Source: Clavaria fumosa (Eukaryota > Basidiomycota > Agaricomycetes > Agaricales > Clavariaceae). Taken from it: a stretch of 64,000 nucleotides of DNA. Made by a program: the position numbers and the translations under genes. Of the stretch, positions 1 to 12,331 are shown piece by piece. How positions within the stretch are numbered: position 1 is the first letter of the stretch; the number at the start of each line of letters is the position of its first letter. The stretch covers positions 5,208,001-5,272,000 of the forward strand of contig OX637794.1 in NCBI GenBank assembly GCA_951802425.1, written 5' to 3'. Below the pieces are notes generated by a model. The model was not told where the DNA came from. It was given only the letters and a program-made list of their open reading frames with translations, and searched no databases.

Positions 1-1224
1 ATGCTTGTGCCATACATGTCACTCTCACCACTTCCATCATCCACCCCACTTGCCTCATTTGCACTGCCTACCCTGCTCAACCCACTTGTGACATCCACCC
101 TGCCCATCCCACTTGCACTGCTGACTGCTAACCATGATTGCCCACTCACCTGCTCACCCTGCTTGCACTGCCTATCTGACTCAATCCAATTGCACAGCCT
201 GCCCCACTGACCTGCTTGCCCTGCTTCTACTGCTTTGTTGACTGACAATATGTGGATGCCATTGACTGACTATTTGCACATATCATTGGTCAACAATATG
301 GGCATGTTGTTGATTGAGGGTTGAGTTTCCTTGATCAATTATATGAACAAACCAAAATATGCACAAACAGCTAACTGACAATATCCCAGCAAATGGAACA
401 GGGCCTGAACAGCCAGTAGCTCTGTGACATCAATGCACAGCAAGAAACAGGTACCTGTTTGCTCACCTTCCATCCTGTTCTCCAGCTCTTTATGTACCCA
501 TGAATTTGTGCCTGCAAAGATCTCATGGGATTAGTGAATGCAACAGTGCACACTTACTGAGTAGAGAAGAGACAGAACTATACAAGCAAGACATCGAAGA
601 CTACAGGATGAGCAAAGGAGAGGTGCACACACTGCTTGTCAACAATGCAGATCTGTCTGCCCCAGGCATGCATGCACCTGAGCCATGCAGGGCCTATGCC
701 AATGACAATGTGTGCATCAAGATTGCCAAGTCACAAGCAGCAAACCAAGAGACCAGCACATTGTCCCAACCCAACTCATTCTTCACCTGCCATCGTCAAA
801 ACTCCTAGACCCACAAACACTTTCCATGGTCCTCCACAAACTGATGACACTTGCCAGCAGGACTGTGCTCACACTGCCAGCCCTTTGCAATGCAATTGTC
901 ACAATCCTGTGACTCAACAATTAGAAAAAACGATTGGAATGAGAAATACCATTATGCACCTCTCACTCCATCCCATTCCACTCCTTATTTTCTTTCACTG
1001 ATCCAATGTTTTTCCATGCCTTCAAGAACTCTGTGGGCAATGGATCTACTACACCTGTGATGTTGTCCCTTGCCTTGCTAGGGCTTGCAACAATACCTGC
1101 TGCCTTGCTGTAGCTTGCAACATTGGCAACTGACTGACAGGTACTTACTTGAGGGGTAGGGTGACTTGCTGCCTGTGGACAATGGAGGTCTGAGATGAGT
1201 GGGGACAAGCAAGCACAGAGACTG
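1..1224. repeat. CpG-poor repeat remnants left of palindrome 1
   Basis: No convincing gene. Positions 1 to about 175 are an inverted copy of about 50,690-50,873. Positions 1,131-1,217 are a direct copy of about 50,901-50,983. The open frames here are low-complexity (Pro/Leu/Cys/His-rich) and are not conserved in any recognisable way. CG dinucleotides are very scarce while TG and CA are abundant, as expected for long-methylated repeats. Confidence 0.6.
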
Positions 1225-3500
1225 GGAATTTTGTTTCCACATTTCATGAGTATTTCTTGTCCACATGGATGACATTGTTATGCCTTCCTGTCTCTACTAC
1301 CAACTAAGGGCCTTCTTCTTCCATTCCATCTAGCATCCATTCAAGCCCTCCTCCATCTCAGGTGCTCCCTGTTGCCCCTATAGCACCATCAGATAGTCAC
1401 CCATGTACCAGCATACCATTGCCCTTGTATGATTGTCTGCTCTCCTGTCTCTTCCCCAGTCTCTTCATTCAGCAATTGTGTCTCCCCCATTCTCCCCCAT
1501 GTGTTGATAGCTGTGGGCCACACACATGCTTTCAAGCTTTGACACAAACTCAACTCATCACTTAACTGACTTTGTGAGATGGGGCATCCAGGACACCCAC
1601 TTTGACATTCACATCTAGTCAACTTTGTGTGTCATTTGGGCATGGCAGTCCTGGACACCCACCTTGAGGCACACATCCAGTCAACTTACTTTGTGTACAT
1701 TATGAGAGATGTGGGTGTCCTGGTCCTCCTGGCATGGCTTACCTGTATCTGTATGATGTCCCAGCCTGCATCACATTGGATCTTGGTAGGTATGTAGGAC
1801 CTAGGTTTGGCATGTTAAGAGTGAGTAGCACAGGTGGTGTAAGTAGGATGGAGGGTGGACAGTGTGAGTGGAGTGAGTGGGTGGCACAGGCAAGGTGTGT
1901 AAAGCAGGTGGCACAAGTGAGGAGGTGCAAGTGAGGCAAGCCATGTGGTGTAGCACCAATGAGGTGAGTGGGCAGGCAGTGCAAGCAGGGTGGATGGCAC
2001 AATTGGGGTGAGCAGCATGGGTGGCACCATTGGGACAAGTTTGGTGGACAGTGCATATTATCAGTCAATGATAAGTTAATAATTCCTTGTATTATTCATG
2101 ACATGTCTGCTTGAGTAATGTATGTGTTTACTGTGCTCATGCTTGTCATACCTGGCACTGCTCATGTTCATCAGTCATTGCTTATGTGTGCCATACAGTG
2201 CCTAGGCTATGTCCATGCTGCTCATAGCAACCCACCTCCAGACCCTGTTCTTTTTTCCCTTCCCCAGGTAGTCCAGCACAATGCAGTTCTGCCTCCACCC
2301 CTTCCTTGCCATGTGCTATCCACTCTATGCTGCTTGTCTTGTTCTTCTGTCTAGGAGTCTGGTGATTAACATAGACCCAAGAACAAGTTAAGCAGCATAG
2401 AGTGGATAGCACATGGCAAGGAAGGGGTGGAGGCAGAACTGCATTGTGCTGGACTACCTGGGGAAGGGAAAAAAGAACAGGGTCTGGAGGTGGGTTGCTA
2501 TGAGCAGCATGGACATAGCCTAGGCACTGTATGGCACACATAAGCAATGACTGATGAACATGAGCAGTGCCAGGTATGACAAGCATGAGCACAGTAAACA
2601 CATACATTACTCAAGCAGACATGTCATGAATAATACAAGGAATTATTAACTTATCATTGACTGATAATATGCACTGTCCACCAAACTTGTCCCAATGGTG
2701 CCACCCATGCTGCTCACCCCAATTGTGCCATCCACCCTGCTTGCACTGCCTGCCCACTCACCTCATTGGTGCTACACCACATGGCTTGCCTCACTTGCAC
2801 CTCCTCACTTGTGCCACCTGCTTTACACACCTTGCCTGTGCCACCCACTCACTCCACTCACACTGTCCACCCTCCATCCTACTTACACCACCTGTGCTAC
2901 TCACTCTTAACATGCCAAACCTAGGTCCTACATACCTACCAAGATCCAATGTGATGCAGGCTGGGACATCATACAGATACAGGTAAGCCATGCCAGGAGG
3001 ACCAGGACACCCACATCTCTCATAATGTACACAAAGTAAGTTGACTGGATGTGTGCCTCAAGGTGGGTGTCCAGGACTGCCATGCCCAAATGACACACAA
3101 AGTTGACTAGATGTGAATGTCAAAGTGGGTGTCCTGGATGCCCCATCTCACAAAGTCAGTTAAGTGATGAGTTGAGTTTGTGTCAAAGCTTGAAAGCATG
3201 TGTGTGGCCCACAGCTATCAACACATGGGGGAGAATGGGGGAGACACAATTGCTGAATGAAGAGACTGGGGAAGAGACAGGAGAGCAGACAATCATACAA
3301 GGGCAATGGTATGCTGGTACATGGGTGACTATCTGATGGTGCTATAGGGGCAACAGGGAGCACCTGAGATGGAGGAGGGCTTGAATGGATGCTAGATGGA
3401 ATGGAAGAAGAAGGCCCTTAGTTGGTAGTAGAGACAGGAAGGCATAACAATGTCATCCATGTGGACAAGAAATACTCATGAAATGTGGAAACAAAATTCC
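1225..3500. repeat. Long palindrome (foldback element), copy 1
   Basis: Positions 1,225-2,353 and 2,372-3,500 are reverse complements of each other (paired positions sum to 4,725) around an 18-bp loop, ggagtctggtgattaaca. The arms are about 1.13 kb and look almost identical. Open frames occur as mirror pairs, which argues they are by-products and not genes. The sequence is degenerate CA/TG-rich and CpG-poor. A related palindrome lies at 50,983-53,370 with the same loop in the same orientation. The left end of this copy lacks the outermost 40-50 bp present in copy 2; the right end continues to about 3,584 with sequence shared with 53,315-53,398. A transcript would fold into a long hairpin. Confidence 0.9.
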
Positions 3501-3584
3501 ATTTCTTAAGATGAGTTGCAGATTCATGTGAATATACAATATGGGTGAAGGATGATCAGCAGGGGATGCACATGGGTTGATGAT

Positions 3585-5367
3585 CTAGCTGTAAAACAAA
3601 TGGCCAATGCAAGATTGGCCACATAATAAAAAACTGCAAAATGTGTTATAGGAACCTTGTAGACATGTTCTATAGGTAAAACAATACAACTTTTGTATGG
3701 ATCATGTCTCACCCCACTTGCTACTTCAAAAGATCCCCTGGTTTTCATTTTGGCCTCTTCCTAGTGTATCATTACAAAGAATAGCATATTGTACAATATG
3801 TAGGCATGGGAGGCCTATGAAACTTTGAGGAGACATTCTCTATAGTATATCAATGGTTTATGGCCACTTACCTGATCCCCTAAGCTTCTACTTTCAAAGA
3901 TCCCCTGAAAATGCCCAAAAAACTCATTTTCCCGGGATCTTTGGACCTGGACACTAAAACACTTATGTAAAGCACCCACACCCTTTCCCTATACCCCCTC
4001 TAACCCCCCATACCATTCACTACCAAGTGGCCAATGCTCCACTTTCTGCTGACCCTTCTCTAACATCTGGCCACAGCTGGCCACTGTAGTTTCGGAACCT
4101 GGGATCTTTGGAAGCATAAGGTATACCACACTCAAAACACCTGGAACCTGGTGTCAAATAGGTGCCCTAACCCCAGGAATATTTTCAGAATTTTTGAACC
4201 GCTTATAGATTCTGGCCAATAGGCCACTTTGCCAAGACCCTAGCTGTAAAACAAATGGCCAATGCAAGATTGGCCACATAATAAAAAACTGCAAAATGTG
4301 TTATAGGAACCTTGTAGACATGTTCTATAGGTAAAACAATACAACTTTTGTATGGATCATGTCTCACCCCACTTGCTACTTCAAAAGATCCCCTGGTTTT
4401 CATTTTGGCCTCTTCCTAGTGTATCATTACAAAGAATAGCATATTGTACAATACGTAGGCATGGGAGGCCTATGAAACTTTGAGGAGACATTCTCTATAG
4501 TATATCAATGGTTTATGGCCACTTACCTGATCCCCTAAGCTTCTACTTTCAAAGATCCCCTGAAAATGCCCAAAAAACTCATTTTCCTGGGATCTTTGGA
4601 CCTGGACACTAAAACACTTATGTAAAGCACCCACACCCTTTCCCTATACCCCCTCTAACCCCCCATACCATTCACTACCAAGTGGCCAATGCTCCACTTT
4701 CTGCTGACCCTTCTCTAACATCTGGCCACAGCTGGCCACTGTAGTTTCGGAACCTGGGATCTTTGGAAGCATAAGGTATACCACACTCAAAACACCTGGA
4801 ACCTAGTGTCAAATAGGTGCCCTAACCCCAGGAATATTTTCAGGATTTTTGAACCGCTTATAGATTCTGGCCAATAGGCCACTTTGCCAAGACCCTAGCT
4901 GTAAAACAAATGGCCAATGCAAGATTGGCCACATAATAAAAAACTGCAAAATGTGTTATAGGAACCTTGTAGACATGTTCTATAGGTAAAACAATACAAC
5001 TTTTGTATGGATCATGTCTCACCCCACTTGCTACTTCAAAAGATCCCCTGGTTTTCATTTTGGCCTCTTCCTAGTGTATCATTACAAAGAATAGCATATT
5101 GTACAATACGTAGGCATGGGAGGCCTATGAAACTTTGAGGAGACATTCTCTATAGTATATCAATGGTTTATGGCCACTTACCTGATCCCCTAAGCTTCTA
5201 CTTTCAAAGATCCCCTGAAAATGCCCAAAAAACTCATTTTCCCGGGATCTTTGGACCTGGACACTAAAACACTTATGTAAAGCACCCACACCCTTTCCCT
5301 ATACCCCCTCTAACCCCCCATACCATTCACTACCAAGTGGCCAATGCTCCACTTTCTGCTGACCCTT
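3585..5367. repeat. 655-bp satellite, 2.7 tandem copies
   Basis: Units begin at 3,585, 4,240 and 4,895 (each starts with ctagctgtaaaac), giving an exact 655-bp period. The third unit is cut off at 5,367. The copies differ by only a few bases, for example atatgtagg versus atacgtagg, a TG/CG change. Short frames repeat once per unit, so they are not separate genes. Confidence 0.9.
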
Positions 5368-5806
5368 ACCCACAACACTTGGCCAATGCTGCATTGGCCA
5401 ACTTCTGTTAAATAATTTCCAATAATCACCAAAATATTCATATGCCTAGTTCCCATTTTTGGCATCATCTTTTGTATGAAAACCACATCCCACTTTCCAT
5501 CTGTTCCAAAGATCCCCATTATTCTTGATATTAAATGAGCATGGCACATTGGCTATATCTCAGCAAACACTTCATATATTTTCATCAGACTTTGTGAGTA
5601 GATGCATACCTATGAGCAGTATCTTCAGTAATATTTATATGAATTTACATGATTTAATGTAAAGGGTAGAGTGGGTGTGCAGATGAAGCAGAAGTGTGAG
5701 CCAGGGTGAGAGTGAAGATGATTGTGAGAGTGACAGAGTAAATGGGGTGGGTGAGGGTGAGTAAGAGTGTTCATGAAGGTGAAGGTGAGGGGTGAAGGTG
5801 ACTAAT
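5368..5806. repeat. 436-bp direct repeat R, left copy
   Basis: Positions 5,368-5,803 recur almost identically at 12,332-12,768. The two copies flank the Ty3 element on both sides. The content is a non-coding AT-rich half followed by GTGAG-rich short repeats. No gene was seen. Confidence 0.85.
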
Positions 5807-6347
5807 TGTCAGTCCAAGTCCCTCACAGAAGTGAGAAGGGGAAAGAAGCTCGATTTCAACGTAGGGAACTACACACATTACAAAGGTACTATATATACTG
5901 GGGAAAGGGGGCTGTGTAGGGGACAAGTCATAAAAAGGGGAATGAGGCTACGCGCACTGAGTCGCGCGGAATAGGGGAGGCAGTATAGGGAAAAGGGGAT
6001 ACCAAATACAGAAGGTAGCGGCAAGGGACGGATAAGGGGAAAGTGACAAGAGAAATGCTTAGCATGGGCTTGGCTGGCCGTGGAGGGGCCTGGATTAGTC
6101 CCGATTAGGGTAGATTACTTGATGGGAGCTGTCAGAGGAATTATTGCTGATCCGCCTCCATCACAAATTGCAAAGCGTGGGAAAAGGTCGAGGAACGTGG
6201 GTGTGGGCATGTGGCGGCGCTTATCAGGAGCTCATAGGCGCCGCTGCATGGTCGCGGAGGGTCAGGTGGTCCCATACTCGGCCCTCGTAACTAGTCCCTA
6301 GCGCGTTGTGGATTCAGTGACAGCGGCTTACGTAATGGATCCTGACA
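5807..6347 (-). repeat. 3' LTR of the Ty3 element
   Basis: 541 bp, with terminal inverted TGTCAG/CTGACA. It is downstream of pol in the direction of transcription. It pairs with 11,786-12,326 without indels. Confidence 0.95.
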
Positions 6348-6358
6348 TGGCCCCCTCC

Positions 6359-6563
6359 TCAAGGCTGGGCATCTCGACTGGCCAATCGCGCCTTGTCCGG
6401 GTGCTTGAGGAAGAAGTCACGGAGAAGAATTGCGGTGTTGGTAAGGTTTTGGCAGGGTTCCCAGGTGTTTTCTTCAATGGGGTAGCCTAGCCACTTTACC
6501 AGGTATTTCACTCCTCATCCTACTTTCTTCACATCCAGGATCTCTTCGACCTCATATTCTAAA
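6359..6563 (-). pseudogene. Chromodomain at the end of Ty3 pol
   Basis: Reads YEVEEILDVKKVG, stop, then GVKYLVKWLGYPIEENTWEP and a helix, ending at a TGA at 6,359-6,361. This is the classic chromodomain pattern (EVEEIL, YLVKWxGY, TWEP) that guides integration to methylated H3K9 chromatin in chromoviruses. The interrupting TGA near 6,515 restores to CGA (Arg) with a single C, so the break is a CpG transition. Confidence 0.85.
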
Positions 6564-7882
6564 TGGTCATCATCAATGCTTGGAGGAGGTGGAGGAGGTC
6601 GGGCTTGGGAGGCGAAAGAAGGGGGAATGAATGGGGTTAGGAGGAACTTGTTGAATACATCGTGAATGCGCCAAGCGGGGGGTAGCTTGAGGCGATATCC
6701 TGCTGGTCCTACTTTCTGGACGATGGCAAAAGGCCCAGCCCGTTTGTTGTCAAGTTTCTTATTTGGGCGGTCCATTTTCAAGTTTCGCATGTCGAGCCAA
6801 ACTAAGTCTCCCTTCCCATACTCGTGGCTGGGTCGTTTTCCGCTGTCGTAGCTTTTCTTCATTGCCAGCGCGGCTTTCTCCATGGCCTCTTTGGCAGCAT
6901 GTCGCAACTCTTCCAACTTCGCCATCCACTCATCAGCAGCTGGGTTCACCTCTGTCCGCGGGTGTATACCTCCATTTCAGGGGTGTCAGCCGTAGTCCAG
7001 AAAGAAGGGCGTGTAGCCTGTCGCGGAATGTTCCCGGTTATTCAGTGCGAATTCCGCTGTGCTCAACCACTCCGCCCAATCATCCTGGAGATGGTCGACG
7101 TATTCCCGCAGGTAGGTTTCGATCTCCTGATTCACCCGTTCCATTTGTCCGTCAGTTTGGGGATGGAAGGCAGTGCTCGGATTAGCCTTTATCCCAATCA
7201 TCCGGTAGAACTCCTTCATGAATCAAGAGACGAACTGCGGGCCACAATCGCTGACAACCTTCTGGGGGATTCCATGGTTCTGGAATACTCGGTCGCGGAG
7301 GATTCTAGCTGCTCCCAAACTTGTTAAGTTGAAACCGATTGCTTCGATGAGCGTGCGCTTGGTGAATTTGTCGACAATTACAAGGATAGAGTCGAAACCA
7401 CGGGACTGTGGCAGCGGCCCTACTATGTCCCAGCTGATTGCCCACCGTGGACCATTCGGGACTGGGTGTGGGTGTAGGGGCGCGGCACGCTTGGTTCGGT
7501 CGGGTTTGGTTCTCTGACAGCCTTCACATCCAGACACGTACTTCTCCACATCTTTTACCATCTCGGGCCACCAGTAGGCTTTGAGCATCGCGGCTTTCAT
7601 CTTCTTAATTCTGGGGTGTCCCGCGATGGGAAGGTCATGTTCATAGTTGAGTACCACCTCGCGGACTGCCGGGGGTATCCGTACAGTGCCACTTCTCCAC
7701 CACAATCCCAGACAGTCTCGCGTCCAGCTGTCGTCGATTTCCGCGGGCTTGGTGACGTGTTCCACGCTCCTTTTCTGGAGGAGCATCTCCATTTCAGATG
7801 TGAAGCCGGTGCGTACGTCCATGTCGGGGGGGAGCATCTGGACGGGAGCATCTTCTTCAGCGGCATCCCCATAGTCGGGTCT
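6564..7882 (-). pseudogene. Ty3 integrase
   Basis: The N-terminal zinc-binding region is near 7,500-7,680 (H of AGHPRIKKM, then CEGCQRTKPDRTKR). The catalytic core includes WDIVGPLPQSRGFDSILVIV, then SDCGPQFVS, then NPSTAFHPQTDGQMERVNQE. In the middle motif the expected DxGxQF reads DCGPQF. A TGA just after QFVS (about 7,220) interrupts the core and is explained by CGA-to-TGA. The C-terminal part (6,515-6,949) has the GDLVWLDMRNLK-type GPY/F module, then the chromodomain. Confidence 0.9.
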
Positions 7883-9330
7883 TCACGAGAGGGTATCGGC
7901 TTTGGTGTTGCTTTTACCGGTCTGATACTTGATCACAAAGTCAAAGTTCTGGAGTTCTCCGTACCAGCGTATTTGTCGTGGTTTCAGTTTTTGGGGCTTT
8001 CTGAAGTATTGCAAGTTTGCATGGTCAGTCCATATCTCGAAGGTTTCGTCCACTCCTATGAGATATGCTCTCCACTCTCTCAACACTCTGATAACCACGA
8101 GGAGCTCCTTGTCATAGATGTCATAATTCTTTTTGGCCGCTGTGAGGGCCTCGGAGATGTAGTCGACTGGCCTCCAGGTCCCATCGGGCTGCTGCTGGGA
8201 AAGAACCCCACCTGTTGTGAGGTTACTAGCGTCTGTTTCTACTTTCCACCTGCCCGTATCCTGGTGTAGAGCAAGGACCGGGGCTGAAACGAGCGCTCCT
8301 TTCACGTCCAGGAAAGCCGTGACCTGTTCGCTCTGCCAGCACCAGGGGATGTTACCGGTGAGCTTAAACAGGGGTCTGGCTCGCGAGGACAGATTAGGGA
8401 TGAACCTCCGCAGGTGGTTGATCATTCCCAGGAAACATTGGAGTTCCTTAACATTTCGGGGCTCTGGCCAGTTTCGGATTGCTTCCGCCTTGGCCGGGTC
8501 GTGCTCGAGTTGGTTGTGCGAGAGCCTGAGCCCTAGGTAGAATACCTCCGTCTTCTCGAACTCACACTTGCTCAGTCGGAGGCACAGTCCATTGTCGTGG
8601 AACCTCTGCAGGACTCAGTCCATCCAGAAACGGTGGGTCGCGAGGTCGTCCGCGAAGATAATGACGTCATCGATATACGCGAGTACATGTCCGCCGGCGA
8701 TTTCTTCTCTCAAGATATGGTTCATAAATCTCTGGAAGGTTGCGGGAGCATTCTGGAGCCCAAACCACATTACCGTGGGTTCGAACAAACCTCGCGATGT
8801 CAAGAAGGCGCATCTCTCCTGGTGTCCTTCCCACAGCCTCATCGATGGAAACCCTCCCTTCGCGTCAATCTTGGAAAAGATCCTGGCTCCTCGCAGTTTG
8901 TCTACACAATCACGGATGCGTGGCAATGGAAACTTATCCTTAATCAAAAACAAGTTGAGGCATGAGTAATCAATGATGGGCCGGAGCTTGTCTTTTTCTC
9001 GCTTGAAAAAGAACGGGCTGGCATAGAGGGATTTGGAGGGCCTTATCCTTCCTGAAGCCAGCTGCTCGTCGATCCACCTATTCATTTCTGTCATTTCCTC
9101 CCTAGTCAGCAAGTACAGTTTGGAGGATAAGTGCCCTGGGTCCTTGCGGAACTCGATCTTGATGTCAAAATCAGGTCACGGTTTGGGTAACTCATCCCAT
9201 TTTGCTTCACTAAAGACCGTTGGATATAGCAACGGCCAGTCGGGCATATCTCCAGAGTCAGAAAAGCGAATGTCTATGGTTGTCTGTAGCACATTGTCTC
9301 ATATACTGCCTTTAGGATAGGCCCAAGGGC
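7883..9330 (-). pseudogene. Ty3 reverse transcriptase and RNase H
   Basis: The RT motifs read LRPIIDYSCLN, FSKIDAKGGF, FGLQNAPATFQRFMN and AYIDDVIIFA (YIDD catalytic pair, about 8,665). RNase H follows with WKVETDASNLTTGGVLSQ, YDKELLVVI and IWTDHANLQYF. Four TGA stops fall in this stretch, at about 9,295, 9,172, 8,616 and 7,883. Each sits where a CGA arginine codon would keep the frame open. No frameshift was seen between the stops. Confidence 0.92.
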
Positions 9331-9504
9331 TCGCAAGATGTGGGTCAAAGTGGCAACTTGTGGGGCAGCGCGTGAAGGAAACCTTGCCTAGTGGCCAATT
9401 GATCTTGGGGTTGTGTTTGGACAGCCAGTCATGCCCCAAGATGATCTTGTGCGATTTGGCAGCTCCGAGCAAGAAGTGTATTCGCTCCTGGTGGTCCCCT
9501 ATTG

Positions 9505-9885
9505 TTAGCAGGAGGTCGATGCCGTAGCAGATCCATCCACATTGTACACTTTGATCGGGTTTTGTAGTGGGATGGGTTCCAGTCCAAGTTCCTTACACCA
9601 GGCCAGGTCCATAAAACAATTGGTACATCCTGAGTCGATCAGGACCTTAACACCTCCCCATTCAGCTGTAGTCAGAGTTTCAAAGTGCGCCGGTAAGGTC
9701 AACTCTCTCTTCTGCCTCTTTGGTTTCTCTTCCGCGACTTTTGTTGTTCTGTTGTCCTCAAGTTCGTTCGCGCTCTGAGCATGTCTCCGTTGCAAGATCG
9801 TGTATTTGGGTATACTTGCTACAGGTACAGGGGCGGGGGCGGGAACATTGCTTGTACTATTACAGAGACGTGAGTTTGGACTCAC
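9505..9885 (-). pseudogene. Ty3 aspartic protease region
   Basis: Contains the retroviral-type aspartic protease core VLIDSGCTNCFMD (DSG catalytic triad) about 90 residues in. The frame follows gag across a TGA at 9,882-9,884. That stop could be read as a programmed gag-pol boundary, but CAGTGAGTC is again a possible CGA-to-TGA change. The frame is lost at about 9,505 shortly after the protease core. Confidence 0.8.
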
Positions 9886-11766
9886 TGCATCTCTTCTCCA
9901 AAACCCTGCTCCTGGGTGGGAGCCAGCGGGAGCTGTTGTTGTTGTTGCTGGGCCTGCGGGGCACCAGCCATCTGTCTCTCTCTCTCATATATCGCGAGCC
10001 TGTCACGGAGTAGCGCGAGTTCATTCTCATATTCTTCCACCTCTACTGGGCCAGGGACCATCGCGCGAACCTGCGGCCTTGGGACATAGGGTCGCGAGTC
10101 CGGGAGGTGGCAGTTTCGGGCGATGTGACCCACCTGGCCACAGCGGAAGCATCGACGTTCAACCGCAGGAGCCCGCATCTGGTCCACGATCATCCTGTCA
10201 CCGGCACCAGCGGGACAGGGCATGATCTGAGGAGCAGGGGCGCGTTGCTGCTGCTGCGGAACGGAGGGGAAGCGAGGCGCGGGTCGCGGTGGGTTCGGGT
10301 TCGGGTAGTGCGGAGGCGTAGGGAGTGGTCGCGACTGCTGGAATTGGGTAGGGGCGGGGCGGCTGGCGTTTTGCTCGTGTATAATGGTGTCGAGTCTCCT
10401 CTGTTGGGCATCCAACGTTTCGACCAGTTGCTTCCATTGGGCGTAGGTGACTGGCATGGGGTTGACGTTGTAGACCCGTGTGGTCAGCCTCCAGTTGAGG
10501 TTCATCTCCAACCAGTGGATTAACATGTCCGAGTCGTCGACCGGGTCCAACTCTGCCTTGCGCATCAACGTTTCGAATAGAGCGAAGAACTCCACGGCTT
10601 CTAGCACTCCCTGTTTCAACTTGGTGATATCGTTTAGGGCGGTCGCCATGATGTTAGGGTCATCGAAGGCCCTGCACAGATCCAGGACGAAATCTTCCCA
10701 AGTCCTGGCTACTCCAGCATTTAGGATCTCATCACCCCGCATGTTCACCCATTCTGCTGCGAATCCTTCTCCTGTAATCTTACTCAGCGCAAACAAGATC
10801 TTGTTCAGATCACTGGCATAGAGCCCCTGGTTTCCCAGGAACTGTAGTCGGAGGGACCTGAGGAAGGTCCAGAAATTCTTCTTATTTCCATCTTTTGATG
10901 GAACGGCTAGGTCCAGCCTCGGCATTGGGGCCGCGGGGATGGTGTCTGCCATTTCGGGTGTGGGCGAGGGTGGCGGTGAGGGTTCTGGCGGCGATGGACT
11001 TGCGGGTTGGGGTCACGGTTCCGGTTCTGGAGTCGCAGGTGATTGTGGTGGTGGTGGTGGCGACAGTGCTGGCCGGGCTAGGCGCTCGTCTAAACTCGCG
11101 AAGTCTACGGGGGGCTCGGTATGAACTGGTGGTGCTGGGGGGGATGGGGTTGATGGGATGACAGATGAAGGTGAGGGGTCGGTAATTGTGGATGAGGAAT
11201 TGTTCGATTCCGATGAGGCTAAGCTCTGTCTGGATTGCCACGGAAACGTGCGTGGATTCGTTCGTCGACTCATCGTTGTCACTGTTCACATAGTCCTCGA
11301 GGTCATCGAGGTTAATGTCAATGGTGCTGTGTATGGGCGATCTTGTGCCTGAGGTCGCGGAATCCGGTAGGGCAGCTCTCAGTGCCTCTCTCAATCTCTC
11401 TTCTTGTCGACTCTGTTCCTGTGCATACAACCTTGCGAAATAGGGGGCAAGTCATCTCTCCTCCTCAATAATCCACAGTTCGAAAGGGCATAGCTCTCGC
11501 AGTCTCAGTACCGCAGTTTCCGTCTCCAATATGTTGGATTCCGTCAGGGCATCCGGGTAGAATTCTGTTCTTACACGGGCGTCAAAGTATCGGGCCCAAT
11601 ATTCGTCCTCACCAAAATCTAGGACCATGGTGAGCCACTCGTCTGTTATGTCTTCATTACGCATCAGGTATGCCAGGATGATTCTCTCGTCGTTCTGTTG
11701 CACACGACGGGCAGGGGGTAGGGAGAAAGCTAGGCCGACCGCGGGTTGACAGGGTCGAAGTAGCAA
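9882..11766 (-). pseudogene. Ty3 gag with CCHC zinc knuckle
   Basis: The longest open part (9,882-10,952, 356 aa) has a capsid-like helical domain (WTFLRSLRLQFLGN, then EEFA/ALFETLMRKAEL-type helices) and a zinc knuckle, CFRCGQVGHIARNC, followed by a Gln-rich tail. Upstream, coding potential continues to 11,766 but is broken by TGA at about 11,013 and 11,452 (both explained by CGA-to-TGA) and by one frame change near 11,215. The capsid and knuckle identify it as gag; the N-terminal extension is Pro/Ser-rich and unassigned. Confidence 0.85.
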
Positions 11767-11785
11767 GGGGTGGACATTGAAATTG

Positions 11786-12326
11786 TGTCAGTCCAAGTCC
11801 CTCACAGAAGCAAGAAGGGGAAAGAAGCTCGATTTCAACGTAGGGAACTACACACATTACAAAGGTACTATATATACTGGGGAAAGGGGGCTGTGTAGGG
11901 GACGAGTCATAAAAAGGGGAATGAGGCTACGCGCACTGAGTCGCATGGAATAGGGGAGGCAGTATAGGGAAAAGGGGATACCAAATACAGAAGGTAGCGG
12001 CAAGGGACAGATAAGGGGAAAGTGACAAGAGAAATGCTTAGCATGGGCTTGGCTGGCTGTGGAGGGGCCTGGATTAGTCCCGATTAGGGTAGATTACTTG
12101 ATGAGAGCTGTCAGAGGAATTATTGCTGATCTGCCTCCATCACGAATTGCAAAGCATGGGAAAAGGTCGAGGAACGTGGGCATGGGCACGTGGCGGCACT
12201 TATCGGGAGCTCATAGGCGCCGCTGCATGGTCGCGGAGGGTCACGTGGTCCCATACTCGGCCCTCGTAACTAGTCCCTAGCGCGTTGTGGATTCAGTGAC
12301 GGCGGCTTACGTAATGGATCCTGACA
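11786..12326 (-). repeat. 5' LTR of the Ty3 element
   Basis: 541 bp, with the same TGTCAG/CTGACA ends as the partner LTR. It lies upstream of gag on the minus strand. Many positions that are CG here are TG or CA in the other LTR and the reverse, so both LTRs have decayed independently from a CpG-rich ancestor. Confidence 0.95.
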
Positions 12327-12331
12327 CTGCT

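Larger units (their letters stand above)
5807..12326 (-). mobile_element. Full-length Ty3/gypsy chromodomain retrotransposon
   Basis: The element is 6,520 bp long, bounded by two 541-bp LTRs that begin TGTCAG and end CTGACA. Coding sequence is on the minus strand in the order gag, protease, reverse transcriptase, RNase H, integrase, chromodomain, which is the Ty3/Metaviridae (chromovirus) order of fungal elements. The element is dead: gag and pol are interrupted by at least eight in-frame TGA codons. No clear 5-bp target duplication is seen (ctaat left, ctgct right). The LTRs differ by 18 substitutions and no indels, 16 of them C-to-T or G-to-A at CpG positions. Confidence 0.95.

Noticed and set aside
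1225..3500. Mirrored open frames of 60-140 aa in the palindromes
   Set aside because: Each occurs twice as an exact mirror and overlaps other frames. They follow from the palindrome and its CpG-poor composition.
9882..9885. Programmed gag-pol stop in the Ty3 element
   Set aside because: Possible, but the codon context (CAG TGA GTC) fits the same CGA-to-TGA pattern as all other stops in this copy, so it is not good evidence for readthrough.
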